Below the pieces are notes generated by a model. The model was not told the DNA's origin, made no database searches, and was given only the letters and a program-made list of their open reading frames with translations. A DNA stretch of 64,000 bases from Heterotrichella gracilis (taxonomy: Eukaryota; Sar; Xanthophyceae; Tribonematales; Xanthonemataceae), in contig JAULBX010028714.1 of NCBI GenBank assembly GCA_032358255.1, forward strand, positions 62,001 to 126,000, given 5' to 3'. The first letter of the stretch is position 1. Every line of letters starts with the position of its first letter. The position numbers were made by a program, and so were the translations under genes. Positions 24,665 through 35,072 of this stretch are shown here, in pieces.

Positions 24665-27600
24665 ATGAGCACTGGGGATCCTGCCGCTTATGTAGACAAC
24701 CCTGAAGCAGCCCTCCACTCTGCCACAGGTAATACAGGTGATTCCACCCACTTGGCCACAGCCACTGCCAACCCACCAACAGCTACATCCTACCCTTCCA
24801 AGGCTACTGTCACCCCCGCCACTTATTGCAAGGAAACAGGGGTCTTTCGCTAGGTTGCACTGTGGATGGCTGCAGTAGTACAACACAAAATTGTACACAG
24901 CTACGTCACACCACAATTGAACACTTTGCAGTGCACACACCACCAGCTCCACCTGCCAGCTGTTGTCCTTGGACTGGCCTGTTCCCATGGAAGGACCATG
25001 CACCAATTGCCTGTTGCCTGTCAGCTCCACACCTAGCTAGAGCCCACTCGCGTGCAGGTCCTGCAGGTCCAGCTGATGATGGATCTCAAGGGGATGTTGC
25101 CGTGATAGATGAACGGTGAGTAATTGAATGCACCATACCATCGGAGTGCCAGTTCCAGTAAAGGGTTCTACCGGGGCTATCATGCAGGCTGGAATGCAGA
25201 GAGCTTGTGTTTCACGGTATGTCACTAAGAGGGTGTTCACATACCTGACCGCCCAGGCAGCGCCTGAAAATTTCTGGGTGGTCGCCCAAGTCGGCCTGGG
25301 CGTTCGCCCAAACGAAATGTTTGGGCGGAAGGGCACTTCATGCCAAGACGGACTTGTGCGCTCCTAAAATTGCTCCTGGCCAACGAATGAACGCCACGTC
25401 ATCATATATTAGTAACCGGCTCGTACCCAATTGGTGGAAACGTCCACGTGATCCTCAAAAAGCGAATCTCAATAATATGTGCAAAATGACTTGGGAGCAT
25501 GGGCATCGCCTGGGTGTCCACCTGAGAGGGCCTATAATTTTTTAGGTGCTCGCCTAGGTCCCACCCAAAACCTTCAGGTGTGGATACCCTCTAAGATATA
25601 TAGAATGCATGAGGCTAGTGTTTTATATGTTGACAACTAATCCCATCTATCTTTGTACTTGTCAACAGGTCATTACGCTGCACCCAGCTTTAGGGTTTAG
25701 GGTCCTCGACAGGCTGCACCTGTACTCACTGTGACAGGGTTAATAGGGCTTCGCCTGGCCTTTGCCGGCAAGGGGCATGCTACATGAAATTGCCATGATT
25801 GTGGGCACTTCATTGTAACTTACCGTATGATACCCTTTGGGGATGATCCCTATGCCACATTACTTGCACCCGGTGATGTGCACAGGGCAGTGATGCTGAC
25901 ACTGGCTGCGGTGATGGAACCCCATGGCTACAAGCTGGGCTGGCGCAAGGAGAAGCCTCTGGAGGAGTGGGAAGGTGTGACCATGCAAGGAGGCCATGTG
26001 ATTAAAATTTGGTGAGTACACCCTTTGTAAATTGTATTGTGTTGCAAACCTAAGTTCATAACAGCAACATATAGAGTACAGTACGTGCCTAAAAAGACCA
26101 ATTATAGTCATTAGATGGAAAATTAGTCATTGTGCAGACGCCACACTCTTCTAGAATCAGATATGTACCTCAATAGATTGAGCATGCAGACACATATGTC
26201 TGCTTATGTGCAGGGTGCGCAGGATGTATGGAAAGGCACATGGGAAGCTGTGTTCCCTCCATAACCTCCAGTACCTGCCCTATTTGGAAGACCTGTAAGT
26301 GGCACTGTCCAATAGCATGGCACTCTGAACCTTTTGGAAGGTGATGTATGTTTTGTATGCGCATTGTTTGTCTGCCTCCATGGGGCTGGCCAATGGTGCG
26401 TGTGCCGCATGCAACGCGCATCAAGCCTGCGTAGTGGTGGCAACAATGCGGTGAAGTATTGCATGCTCAGCAGGGCCTCAGTGAATCTTCCCAACTCACC
26501 CATCTTACCTACCTGCAGAAAACTGAGCTTTTTCCAGTCAGGCGGGGAGCTGCCAGAGGAGTGGGGCGCTGTTGGGGCGTTTCCAATGTTGAAGCAGCTT
26601 GTAAGTTACAATTTGGGTTGTTTTTCTTCTGGGTCCTGGTTTTCTATTCCTGGCACGTCTGCTACTGTATTGTGTGATGTTCTAAGCATTCTCTGGTAAG
26701 CATCAGCTCAGCCATGTGAAAGGAATGGGCGTGCATGTGGTAGGACAGGGCATGCTTGAAAAATATGTGACATCCTTACCCGCATCTCAGAATGGGTGGG
26801 CGAGCAACAGGCGCACAAGGGCACTGAGCATCGCACTACGTAGCCGCATCATTACCTTGTCACGTGGCGGGGGCGTTTCCAAAGTGTGCATGGTTGCCTG
26901 CCCCCGTCATGCGCAAGCCTGTGCTGTGTGATCCCCGTCTGACCAGCCTCGCGCCGGAGCAGTGGTGGCACTTGTGCTTTGCAGCAGTGCCCCACTCCAC
27001 CATCTGCACAATCGCCCCTTTCTTCCATCTGCACGCTTCTTCTCCGTGCTGCCCCATGCACACTCCCACTTACCCTTCTGACGCCCATCTGCAGAGACCT
27101 GAGCTCGAGTTCCCTCTGTGGAGCGCTTTCAGCAGAGTGGGGTGCTGCGGGGGCGTTCCCAAAGCTGGCATACCTGTAAGTCTCCAAATTGTAATTGCCT
27201 AGCCAGAGTTTATGTTTTGGGCGTGCATGATTGCCTAGCCCCCGTCTCTGGTCAATGCTGTGTATATCCCATGCCAGGGTTCCCTTCAAGCCAGCAGCGG
27301 CACGATGCGCTCGAGTAGTGTAGTGCTGGATGCATGGCCTCAGTGAGTACTCTCTTCCCACCCACCTTCTTGACTCCCACCTGCAGAAACCTGAGTGCAA
27401 ACGATTTGAGGGGGGAGCTGCCAGCACAGTGGGGCAATGCGGGGGCGTTTCCAATGCTGGAAGATCTGTAAGTTTAAATACCCTGTGCATATGGCAGGGA
27501 TATTGTTTTGGATGCACATGTGCATGGTTGCCTGCCACCCTCCTTTTGCTGGTCAATGCTGAGTGCCCCATCCAACCCGCATCAAAAGCAACGCGCTGTA

Positions 27601-30308
27601 GTAGTGTATGGCGTTAGTAATGATTCCCCACGTGTACACCCGAATCCATCTGACACACACCTGCAGAATCCTGAAGCATAACAGGCTGAGAGAGCTGCCA
27701 GCAGAGTGGGGCAATGCAGGGGCGTTCTCGATGCTGAAAAAGCTGTAAGTTGCTGGGGAGGTATATTCTAGCATTTATACTACCACTTTGGATGAGACAA
27801 CCATATCTGTAATTGATCGTTTTGGTAAGCATCATTCTGTACTATGGCATATGCCAGCAGTCACTACCTACATCCAGACAGGAATGGATGGATACACTAG
27901 CCTAGGTTGGGAGCAGCACATGCACATCCTGTAGCGAGCAGCATGACTGTTTCACATGTCGGGGGCATGTGCATGATTGCCTGGCCCCGTCCTGTGCAGG
28001 CCAATGCTGTGTGTTCCCCATCCACCCTAGCTTCACGCCTGTGCAGTGTTGGTGATTGTCCTCTGCAGTAGTGCGCTGTGCACAGTCCCACCCACCTTCT
28101 GACACCCACCTACAGGGACATCAGCCACAATGCAATCCGGTCTGCGCTGCCAGCAGAGTGGGGCAGTGCGGGGGCGTTTCCGATGCTGAAACAGCTGTAA
28201 GTTACAGTGTCACAGGTCCTGGTGTTCTGTTCCTGGCATGCCTGCTGCTGTACTACGTGATGATCCAAACGTCCATGGGTAATCATTGGCTCAGGCATGT
28301 GATAGGCCAGGGTGAGCCAATGGCGTGTGACATCCCCAACCACATCTCAGAATTGGATGGGCTTAGCAGCGGGCTGGCACAGGGCATCAAACTACGTAGC
28401 CAGCATTATTACCTTTTCACATGGCGGGGGCGTTTTCCAAGTGTGCATGATTGCCTGCCCCCGTCCTGTGCAGGCCGATGCTGTGTATTCTCCATCCAAC
28501 CCAGCACCGCGCCTGTGCAGTAGTGGCACGTGTGCTCTGCAGTAGGGCATGCATAGCCCTACTCACCCTCCTATTACCTGCCTGCACATTAACATTAACA
28601 AGCTGTATGGAGCGCTGCCAACAGAATGGGGCGCTGTTTGGGCGTTTCCAATGCTGACAGACCTGTAAGTTAAAATGGGTTTGCAATGCTAGGGAGCGTG
28701 ATACATTTTTTATCTTTGATATGCTTTACAAACAGCCGAATGAGCCCGGGTTGTCTCCCTCTTGACTGTGTCAAAAGTGCTGTGAATTCCTGTATTTAAT
28801 AATTCATGAAAATCAAATTAATCGAATGATTTAAATGAATGATTACATCTTTTATTTTGGACTTTCTGATTCCCGTTTACCAAAATATGTAGTGTACTAC
28901 ATTGTGCCTTCAAGTCTGCGCACCTGCGCATAATAAAGACCCCGCATTGCCCCACCCTGCCATGAACTCCTGAGCTCTTGAAGCTTCTGTCAACATGTGC
29001 ACAATCTGTGAGGGCTTGAATGTGGGGTGACCCTAGCCTTTGAGATGCATGTAGCCCATGGTTTTGGGTGATCACTTTTGGGGTTCTTGGAGTATGTATG
29101 CCCAATGATGTGGTTGCCAGACGTAGACAGGGCCAAAGGGACACATAGGGGCACAGCTGCAAGCACACTGCATAGGCGGCATCACCGGCGCTTGCCATGC
29201 TTGTCGTTTCAGTAAGTGCCACCCAATTTGCAGGTCCCTGCACAATAACTTTCTCCGTGGGAATCTGCCAGCAGAGTGGGGCAATGCAGGCGCCTTTCCT
29301 ATGCTGACATACCTGTAAGTTGCGCTAGCCCTTGTGCCGGCATTATGGATTTGTGAAGTCACAACCTGCGCACATATATGAATTGTGGCCAGTGCTGTGT
29401 GTACCCCAGCCGGCTTGCCAAGCCTGTGCAGTGGTGGCACGTGCGCACCGCACTGGTATTTCATGCACGTTCTCACCTACACCCTTGACACACACGCTGC
29501 AGGAATCTGCAGGCCAATAAGCTGAGTGGACAGCTGCCGGCAGAGTGGTTCAATGTGGGGGCGTTTCCGGCGCTTGAAATGGGGTAAGTTGTGGTGGCTT
29601 GCACGTCACTTCCATCACACTTTATGTGCGTGAATGTGGCGGTCAACCCACCTTAGGTATGCGGCCAACGATTGCCTATCACTGATGGGCCTTGGTGTGT
29701 GAGGGTTCCTTGCAAGTGGGTCAAACAACGTTGTTGGAGGAAGGGTGTGCACCCCCTGCCTTGCATATATACCAGGCGCAGGCATATACGGGGTGAACAA
29801 CATTAACATTAACATTAACATTAACACGTGCATCAGTTCATTTTGCAGCCGCCAATACTGCACCTACTGCCATGCAACATAGGTGCACAAGTCGGTGGGT
29901 CCGACCCTACTTAGTACCTTTGTCCCACGCATTATGGCCCCGGGGTGGCCGAGGTGGTGTATTTGTGGACTGAAAAGGGGAGCCATATGCTGGCAGGCCC
30001 CTAGTGGTGTACCAATTATATAAACAGGAACCAGGAAAGCTTCCTTGTTTGTAATCTTGTCCTCCCTGGTGATGGGCCACTCCATCATGCCCAAACATGC
30101 CCCACTAGTGTATCAACCCTTCATGATTGTTGGTGTTGTGCTTTTTCCGTCTGACCGCAGAGCGGCAACTGTGCGGGATGCAATGTCCTCATAATCAACT
30201 TGACCTATTTGACCCTGCAGGCTTTTGGAAGAGAAACAGGTGACGAGCTGTTGGGGACCCGGCAACCCACAGCCACCTTGGGTCAACGAGGATTGCTTCC
30301 TTTACTAG
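24665..30308 (+). CDS. Leucine-rich repeat protein, one repeat per exon (LRR-A)
   Basis: Proposed exons: 24665-24728, 25058-25115, 25886-26011, 26214-26294, then LRR exons 26519-26600, 27095-27175, 27387-27467, 27667-27744, 28116-28196, ~28587-28664, 29234-29314 and 29503-29583, and a terminal exon 30221-30308. Early exons read GSQGDVAVIDERAVMLTLA, then WRKEKPLEEWEGVTMQGG, the W-x-GVT arrangement of plant LRR N-terminal caps. LRR exons are 81 nt (one 78), phase 2 at both edges, coding for repeats such as NLSANDLRGELPAQWGNAG. The terminal exon encodes a cap, SCWGPGNPQPPW, then TAG. No kinase or membrane segment is seen, so a soluble or secreted recognition protein is possible. Flaws: exon 26519-26600 has one extra base, and ~28587 has GCAC instead of a CAG acceptor. 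If those exons are not skipped, the frame breaks; LRR-A may be partly decayed. Confidence 0.7.
26630..26930 (+). repeat. Long LRR-A intron repeat, copy 1
   Basis: About 300 bp of this intron is similar to 28215-28475 (shared CACATCTCAGAAT-like and ACTACGTAGCC-like blocks and GATTGCCTGCCCCCGTC-like core). Near 26868 it also contains GGCGGGGGCGTTTCC, the typical 3' part of an LRR exon, so it looks like a scar of a lost exon. Confidence 0.75.
28215..28475 (+). repeat. Long LRR-A intron repeat, copy 2
   Basis: Partner of 26630-26930. An LRR-exon scar (GGCGGGGGCGTTTTCC) lies at about 28422. The trailing ATGATTGCCTGCCCCCGTC core recurs in other introns of this gene and, inverted, in the minus-strand array (8360-8395, 10625-10640, 10780-10797). 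Confidence 0.75.
29798..29825 (+). repeat. (ATTAAC)n microsatellite in LRR-A intron
   Basis: Four and a half ATTAAC units. The same hexamer occurs twice in the LRR exon near 28588 (residues ININ), suggesting slippage there too. Confidence 0.85.
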
Positions 30309-30460
30309 CAGATGTGGCAGTTGCAGTATCCCCAGAGGTCACACAGTCTACACAGTGTTAACTAATACATCGGTTCTTTGTTTGGGCACTACAGTGGCAC
30401 ACTTGTCACGGCTTGGCTTGGCAGCCGTCCTAGGGCTTGGATCCTAGGGCTTGGCTTTGC

Positions 30461-30484
30461 AAATAAATAAATAAATAAATAAAT
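30461..30484 (+). repeat. (AAAT)n microsatellite downstream of LRR-A
   Basis: Six AAAT units just beyond the LRR-A stop. Confidence 0.9.
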
Positions 30485-30729
30485 ACGCTCCTCATCTCAA
30501 GAACGAGGGCGTTGGTTGAGGAAGAGACAGAGTGAGAGAGAGCCAGCCTCGGAGGCTGGTCATTCCCTCACGTGTCCCTACCATAATGGCCGAAGCCAGT
30601 TTGGCCCTGGGGCCTGATTTGGCTTTGCATACTTCGTAGGGTTTTATTGTCAACAGCGACAAACATATACATTTAGTGGTGATATTACTGACATGGCTGA
30701 TTTATACCCATTCTTCCTCAAAGCCAGCA

Positions 30730-30989
30730 ACTTCCAAATGTCACGTGATCAGCCACAGCTCAGCTCACAGGGAGGCTCCCGCCGGGAATCCCGGTGACTC
30801 ATTTTATGCATGCTGCATGCACTGAAACCCTAATAGGGTTTATAAAGGATGCGTGCAATGCGATGCGTATTGCCATTCACTTTCAATGGTACGAGTCAAT
30901 ACATCCAAATGTCGCGTGAGCAGCCCCAGCTCGCCTCAATGTGCATGCATGCACTGAAACCCTTTAGGGTTCAAAAACGCATACCCTAG
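30730..30989 (+). repeat. Copies 2 and 3 of the dispersed repeat
   Basis: Two adjacent copies (about 30730-30850 and 30893-30989) share the AATGTCACGTGATCAGCC-like and AATGTCGCGTGAGCAGCC-like block, ATGCATGC and an AACCCTAATAGGGTT-like inverted end with the copy at 23335. The last copy ends directly at the first LRR exon of LRR-B. Confidence 0.65.
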
Positions 30990-32765
30990 GCTGAGCGGGA
31001 AGCTGCCGGTAGAGTGGAGCGATGCGGGGGCCTGGCAGAGTCTGTCAACCCTGTACGTTGCAGGCCCATGGATGCGTGCTTGATTATTGTCCTTGCCACA
31101 CTTCTGATCCACCTAAAAAATTGGGATTCCTGTTCTGTAATTGCAAACCCTACTGATAAAGGTGGCTTTCCCCCCGTTGGAAGTTTGAGCCGGTGTGGAT
31201 GCATGGCCTATTGTGACAGTCACAGGGCCTCCTGCTGTGTGTAGTGTTCATGCTCTTCCTGCCTGCACAGCTATACATATTGCACCAATATGTCACCAGC
31301 ACTCACTGTGACAGACATCATGTGACACGGCGCATCTGCCAGGGGCTGCCTCATGCATGCATGCCCTCGCTCATGATTGTGACACCCACATGCAGAGACC
31401 TGGGCAGTAGCCAGCTGACAGGGAAGCTGCCACCAGAGTGGGGCCGAGCAGGGGCATTTCCCAGGCTACGTAAGTTGCAAGTCCCCTACATGGATGTATA
31501 CCATGCGTGCCAGCAGAGCGGGGCTGCCTGGGTGGGGTGGCAGTAGACCATGGGGTATTATACCATGCGTCACTTCCAAAGTTGAGATACATAAGTTACC
31601 GCCAGTTCCTGTCACATTTGCAACGGTTGCATGACTCCACCCATCTCTCGTGTGCATGTAAGTTCCAGGAAGGATTGTAACATTTCATAGCTCCAGTGTG
31701 CCTGCGCATGTCACCAGCTTGTGCATGAGGACACAAGTGCCTGCAACAGCTTAATTCTTTGTACCACCCTGCCATCAATTTTGCCACCCTCCTGACAATC
31801 TCAGATGATCTGCAGGCACCTAAACGGCAACAAGCTGAGCGGGGGACTGCCGGAAGAGTGGGACACTGCAGGGGCATTTCCAAAGGCGGATTCTGTGTAA
31901 GTTGCGGTGGCTAACGGGTGTGTCATCATTAACGCTCCTGAAGGACATACAAGATGTGACCTACAGAATCCCATGTGCTAATTAAAGTGGACCTGGTCAT
32001 ATATCGAGTAAAATACACCACCACACCCCATTTTCTGTTACTTTTCGAGTCTCAGACAGGGCTTAAGCAATCGCGGTACATGATGTGGGAAGGTCCCTCT
32101 CGCCTGTTGCCAGCATGGGCATGCAATCCTCTGTATGATGCATTCATCCAGCTGCAAACCTTCCTTGTGCACTAAGCAAAATGGTACCCTCTGCACCTTG
32201 CACACCTGGTGGTCTATCATTGTCGTGACCTTAAGGCGCATATTTTCCTGTCCATGGATGGTTGGTGGATGTTACATCGAGCGGCATGATTGCCTGCAAA
32301 TTTATCATTAAAATTGCTGCCCTTTCAAGAAGACGAGAATGTCATCTCCACCCCTTTTTGCACAAAGCATTGGCATGGCATTCAATGGCAATTTGCTGGA
32401 TGTACCCACCTTGACACAGCAATGTCCCTCCCTTACAACATTAGCACTTCTTAGCACTTCTTTGGATGGTCTTGGACGCTTCATCACCCCACGTACACCC
32501 ACATAGCCCACTGTCCTATCCATCCAGCTTTGCACGCCTGGTTGAGTGCTCCAGGACCTCTCCCTTCGGACCTACCTACAGCAATGGCAACAGTGTGGGC
32601 TGCAACGTCCTCATACTCATCCTGACCTACCTGGCCTGCAGGTACTTGTACGGGAACCAATTCAAGAAGCTCAGCTGTTGGGGCCCTGGCAACCCTCAGC
32701 CTCCTTGGATCAACAACCAGAAGCGCTTCTATTACAGTAAAAGTACTGGGAAACCTAGAAAATAA
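30990..32765 (+). pseudogene. 5'-truncated tandem copy of the LRR gene (LRR-B)
   Basis: LRR exons 30990-31052 (63 nt), 31396-31469 (74 nt) and 31816-31896 (81 nt) precede a terminal exon 32642-32765. That exon encodes LSCWGPGNPQPPWINNQKRF, the same cap as LRR-A, then TAA. The intron before it (32545-32641) also matches the one before the LRR-A terminal exon (30150-30220), so the two genes are tandem duplicates. LRR-B has no N-terminal exons. Its first exon lacks the first 18 nt of a standard unit, and the dispersed repeat at 30893-30989 sits exactly there, supplying the CTAG acceptor. The 74-nt exon leaves phase 1, and the next exon would then stop at once. A truncated pseudogene is likely; a different donor after 31469 could rescue it. 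Confidence 0.65.
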
Positions 32766-33980
32766 CTTTTTAATATGTTGCTTGCAGCTTTCCCAGAGGT
32801 CACACTCTACACAGTGTTGAAAAGTTTCAGGCTGAATCAGTTTTTTTGTTCATGCATTACAGCGGGCACGCTTGACTTGGCACAGGCTTGGAACAAATAG
32901 TACTGTGGCAATGAATATATTATGCGGCGTAGCCTAGGTATTATCTGGCCAATACTGAAACAGCATTTCAGGTTTTATCATAGCCTTTATGCCGAGGGTG
33001 CCAATTTGAACACATTCTCCCCTGGGCTTAAAACAGGGTATTCTATCCAACACGTTGGATAGAAATGGGGTGTTTTCATCCAGTCACCTGATCCTCCTTC
33101 CCGCCATCATGCTCAATCCTGGACCAGGTACGACTTTGCTAAGCCTTTAGCCTTCTTCAGGAAACGAACTTTGGGTTCTCTTTGTGTAGAAGCAGTGTTG
33201 TGCGACACAATTGCTAACAGCCTGTGGCAGATGCATTTCAGACGGACACTCAGGCAAACACTTGTGCCCAGTGGCACCCAGTGCCATCGTCCAGCACCCA
33301 CACTGAGTGCAACAAGGTGAACTCGTTGAAAGAAGTACTATCCAGATGTTATGAACCCTGGGCCCCTCGTTAATATGGGCCAGGCAAAGAATAAGTAAGT
33401 ATGCGCATTCCAGCTTATAAGCCAGATGAGCATGCTGGATATGCCTCACCCCAGTTCAAGAGCTAAGGCTTAACTGTCTGATAAATGCCATACAACCTCA
33501 CCCAAGTGCGGGGAAAACGTTTTGCAATAATCATCATGCGGCAGAAGCCTTGGCATTAAAATTTTTCTGGGTTGTGGCACATGCATTTAATTCCATCTGG
33601 GGTGACCTTAACTAATTCAGCATATTGCAACATATATACGAAGAAGGTATAATAAAGCGTGAACGAAAACTGTTATAGGGTGGTCAAATCAAATAAGGAA
33701 CTCACACGCCTCCGGAGAAGGTGATAATGAATTAAGCCAGGAGGATCAACACAGAAGCTATTCATCAGTGCTTGCTTGCTGAGCACTCAATCATGTGGCC
33801 ATGTTCATGTTATGGGACAATCCTCGTTGCCATTCCACTATTTGCGCATGCATGCCAAAGCAGCCCATAACAGGGCAATCCCCACGTTCAAAGCTGTCAA
33901 CCTAGCGGTTTGCAGATGCTGCATAGCACCATGTCCTGTTGCACCCCCCAGCAAACCCAAAACGAAGAGCTGGCTCACTC
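32766..33980. other. Tail-to-tail intergenic stretch without a recognisable gene
   Basis: Lies between the LRR-B and GT31 stops. ORFs at 33113-33449 (minus) and 33776-34003 (plus) have no domain and overlap nothing conserved. Confidence 0.45.
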
Positions 33981-35072
33981 CTAAAGCACCTTGCATGTCA
34001 TGAACCCCTGCTCGTTGATGGAGTCCCAGCACGCCTGGCCCCCCTTGTGCACCACGATGTCGGTGTCCCCACAGTCTTTCTTGGCAGGGTCCCACCCATC
34101 CAGCCCATCATGAAACCCCACGTCGTCGTGCAGGAACTGGACCTTGGTGCCAAAGAACCAGGAGCCCACGCACGCGTCTTCGGGGAAGGAGTTGGACAGC
34201 ATGTGCCTGTTGACCGCCACGTACTTGACCACATCGTGGCTCATCATGTAGCCCATGCCGGACATGAAGGGGCAGACCTTGTCGCGGCAGACAGGGAAGG
34301 AGAACTGGTCCAGCTGGTAGCCGATGAAGGCGAGCCTGCGGGGGTAGTCGTTGCGGAAGACCTTCTCCAGGAAGAAGTCAGGGCGGAAGTAGGCGTCGTC
34401 GCCCATGCGCGCCATGTACCAGAAGTGGAAGTTGTGGGTGACCCACTCCGCAGCAAGCATGACCTTGGTGGTGGTGGCGGAAGGCTGGGGAAAGGGGGGA
34501 TCCCCGTCGTCCTTATCAGTGCAGTTGAACAGGACGATGTCTCCATGCTCCGCCTGCTCCTTTTCCAACCCAGCCAGCTCCTCTGGACTGGGTCCCAGGG
34601 CTCCCATCATGAACTTGTAGACGATGGGCACAAAGCCCTGCAGCTCTGTGGTGTTGAAGTATGGGAGCAGCTTTTTGTTGGCGAGCGCGATGCTGACCTG
34701 GAGGAGTGGTGGGGTGGCGGGTGGGTGGGTGGTGAGTGGTGTGGATGGCATGGTGTACACATGTGGTGGGTGTGTGCTGGTGTGGTGAGGGTGGGACGGT
34801 GTGATGTGTGGTGGTGTGGTGGCGGGGGTTGGAGCACCGATGCTGACCTGAAGGTGCTTGCGCAGCAGCGCCCTGCGCTCAAGGTTGGGCAGGGGGCTTG
34901 TGTACATAATGACCAGCAGCGCCTTCTGCTTAGGGGTGGGGGGGTGCTCCACCCAGCTGCGGTGGAGTGGGGCCTGGACTGGCACAAACATCGCGCAGGA
35001 CGCTGCATGGAGGCTGGTGAGGAGGAGGAGGAAGGGGGCTGTGAGGTGCAGCAGCTGGAGGGGGGTGGCCAT
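33981..35072 (-). CDS. GT31-like galactosyltransferase (beta-1,3-type)
   Basis: Probable Golgi type II glycosyltransferase. Exons 35072-34848 and 34697-33981 (minus strand) give about 313 residues. The N-terminus MATPLQLLHLTAPFLLLLTS is a signal or anchor segment. A KQKALLVIMYTSPL strand and a RRALLRKHLQ block follow, as in the GT31 family. The core has EWVTHNFHFWYMARMGDDAYF, where DDAYF stands in for the metal-binding DxD, and later SFPEDACVGSW, matching the family's EDV-x-x-G block. The 150-nt intron is a multiple of three without a stop, so retention would insert about 50 Pro/Thr/His-rich residues. Both the intron start and exon 2 begin GTCAGCATCG. The acceptor substrate cannot be told from sequence. 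Confidence 0.72.
   Translation of the reverse strand: MATPLQLLHLTAPFLLLLTSLHAASCAMFVPVQAPLHRSWVEHPPTPKQKALLVIMYTSPLPNLERRALLRKHLQVSIGAPTPATTPPHITPSHPHHTSTHPPHVYTMPSTPLTTHPPATPPLLQVSIALANKKLLPYFNTTELQGFVPIVYKFMMGALGPSPEELAGLEKEQAEHGDIVLFNCTDKDDGDPPFPQPSATTTKVMLAAEWVTHNFHFWYMARMGDDAYFRPDFFLEKVFRNDYPRRLAFIGYQLDQFSFPVCRDKVCPFMSGMGYMMSHDVVKYVAVNRHMLSNSFPEDACVGSWFFGTKVQFLHDDVGFHDGLDGWDPAKKDCGDTDIVVHKGGQACWDSINEQGFMTCKVL

Noticed and set aside
26852-27571. 239-codon minus-strand ORF across LRR-A
   Set aside because: It is the antisense of repeated LRR exons and introns; the repeats keep it open by chance.
34244-34546. Alternative-frame minus-strand ORFs across the GT31 gene
   Set aside because: Ser/Thr/Arg-rich shadow frames of a conserved protein; no family resemblance.
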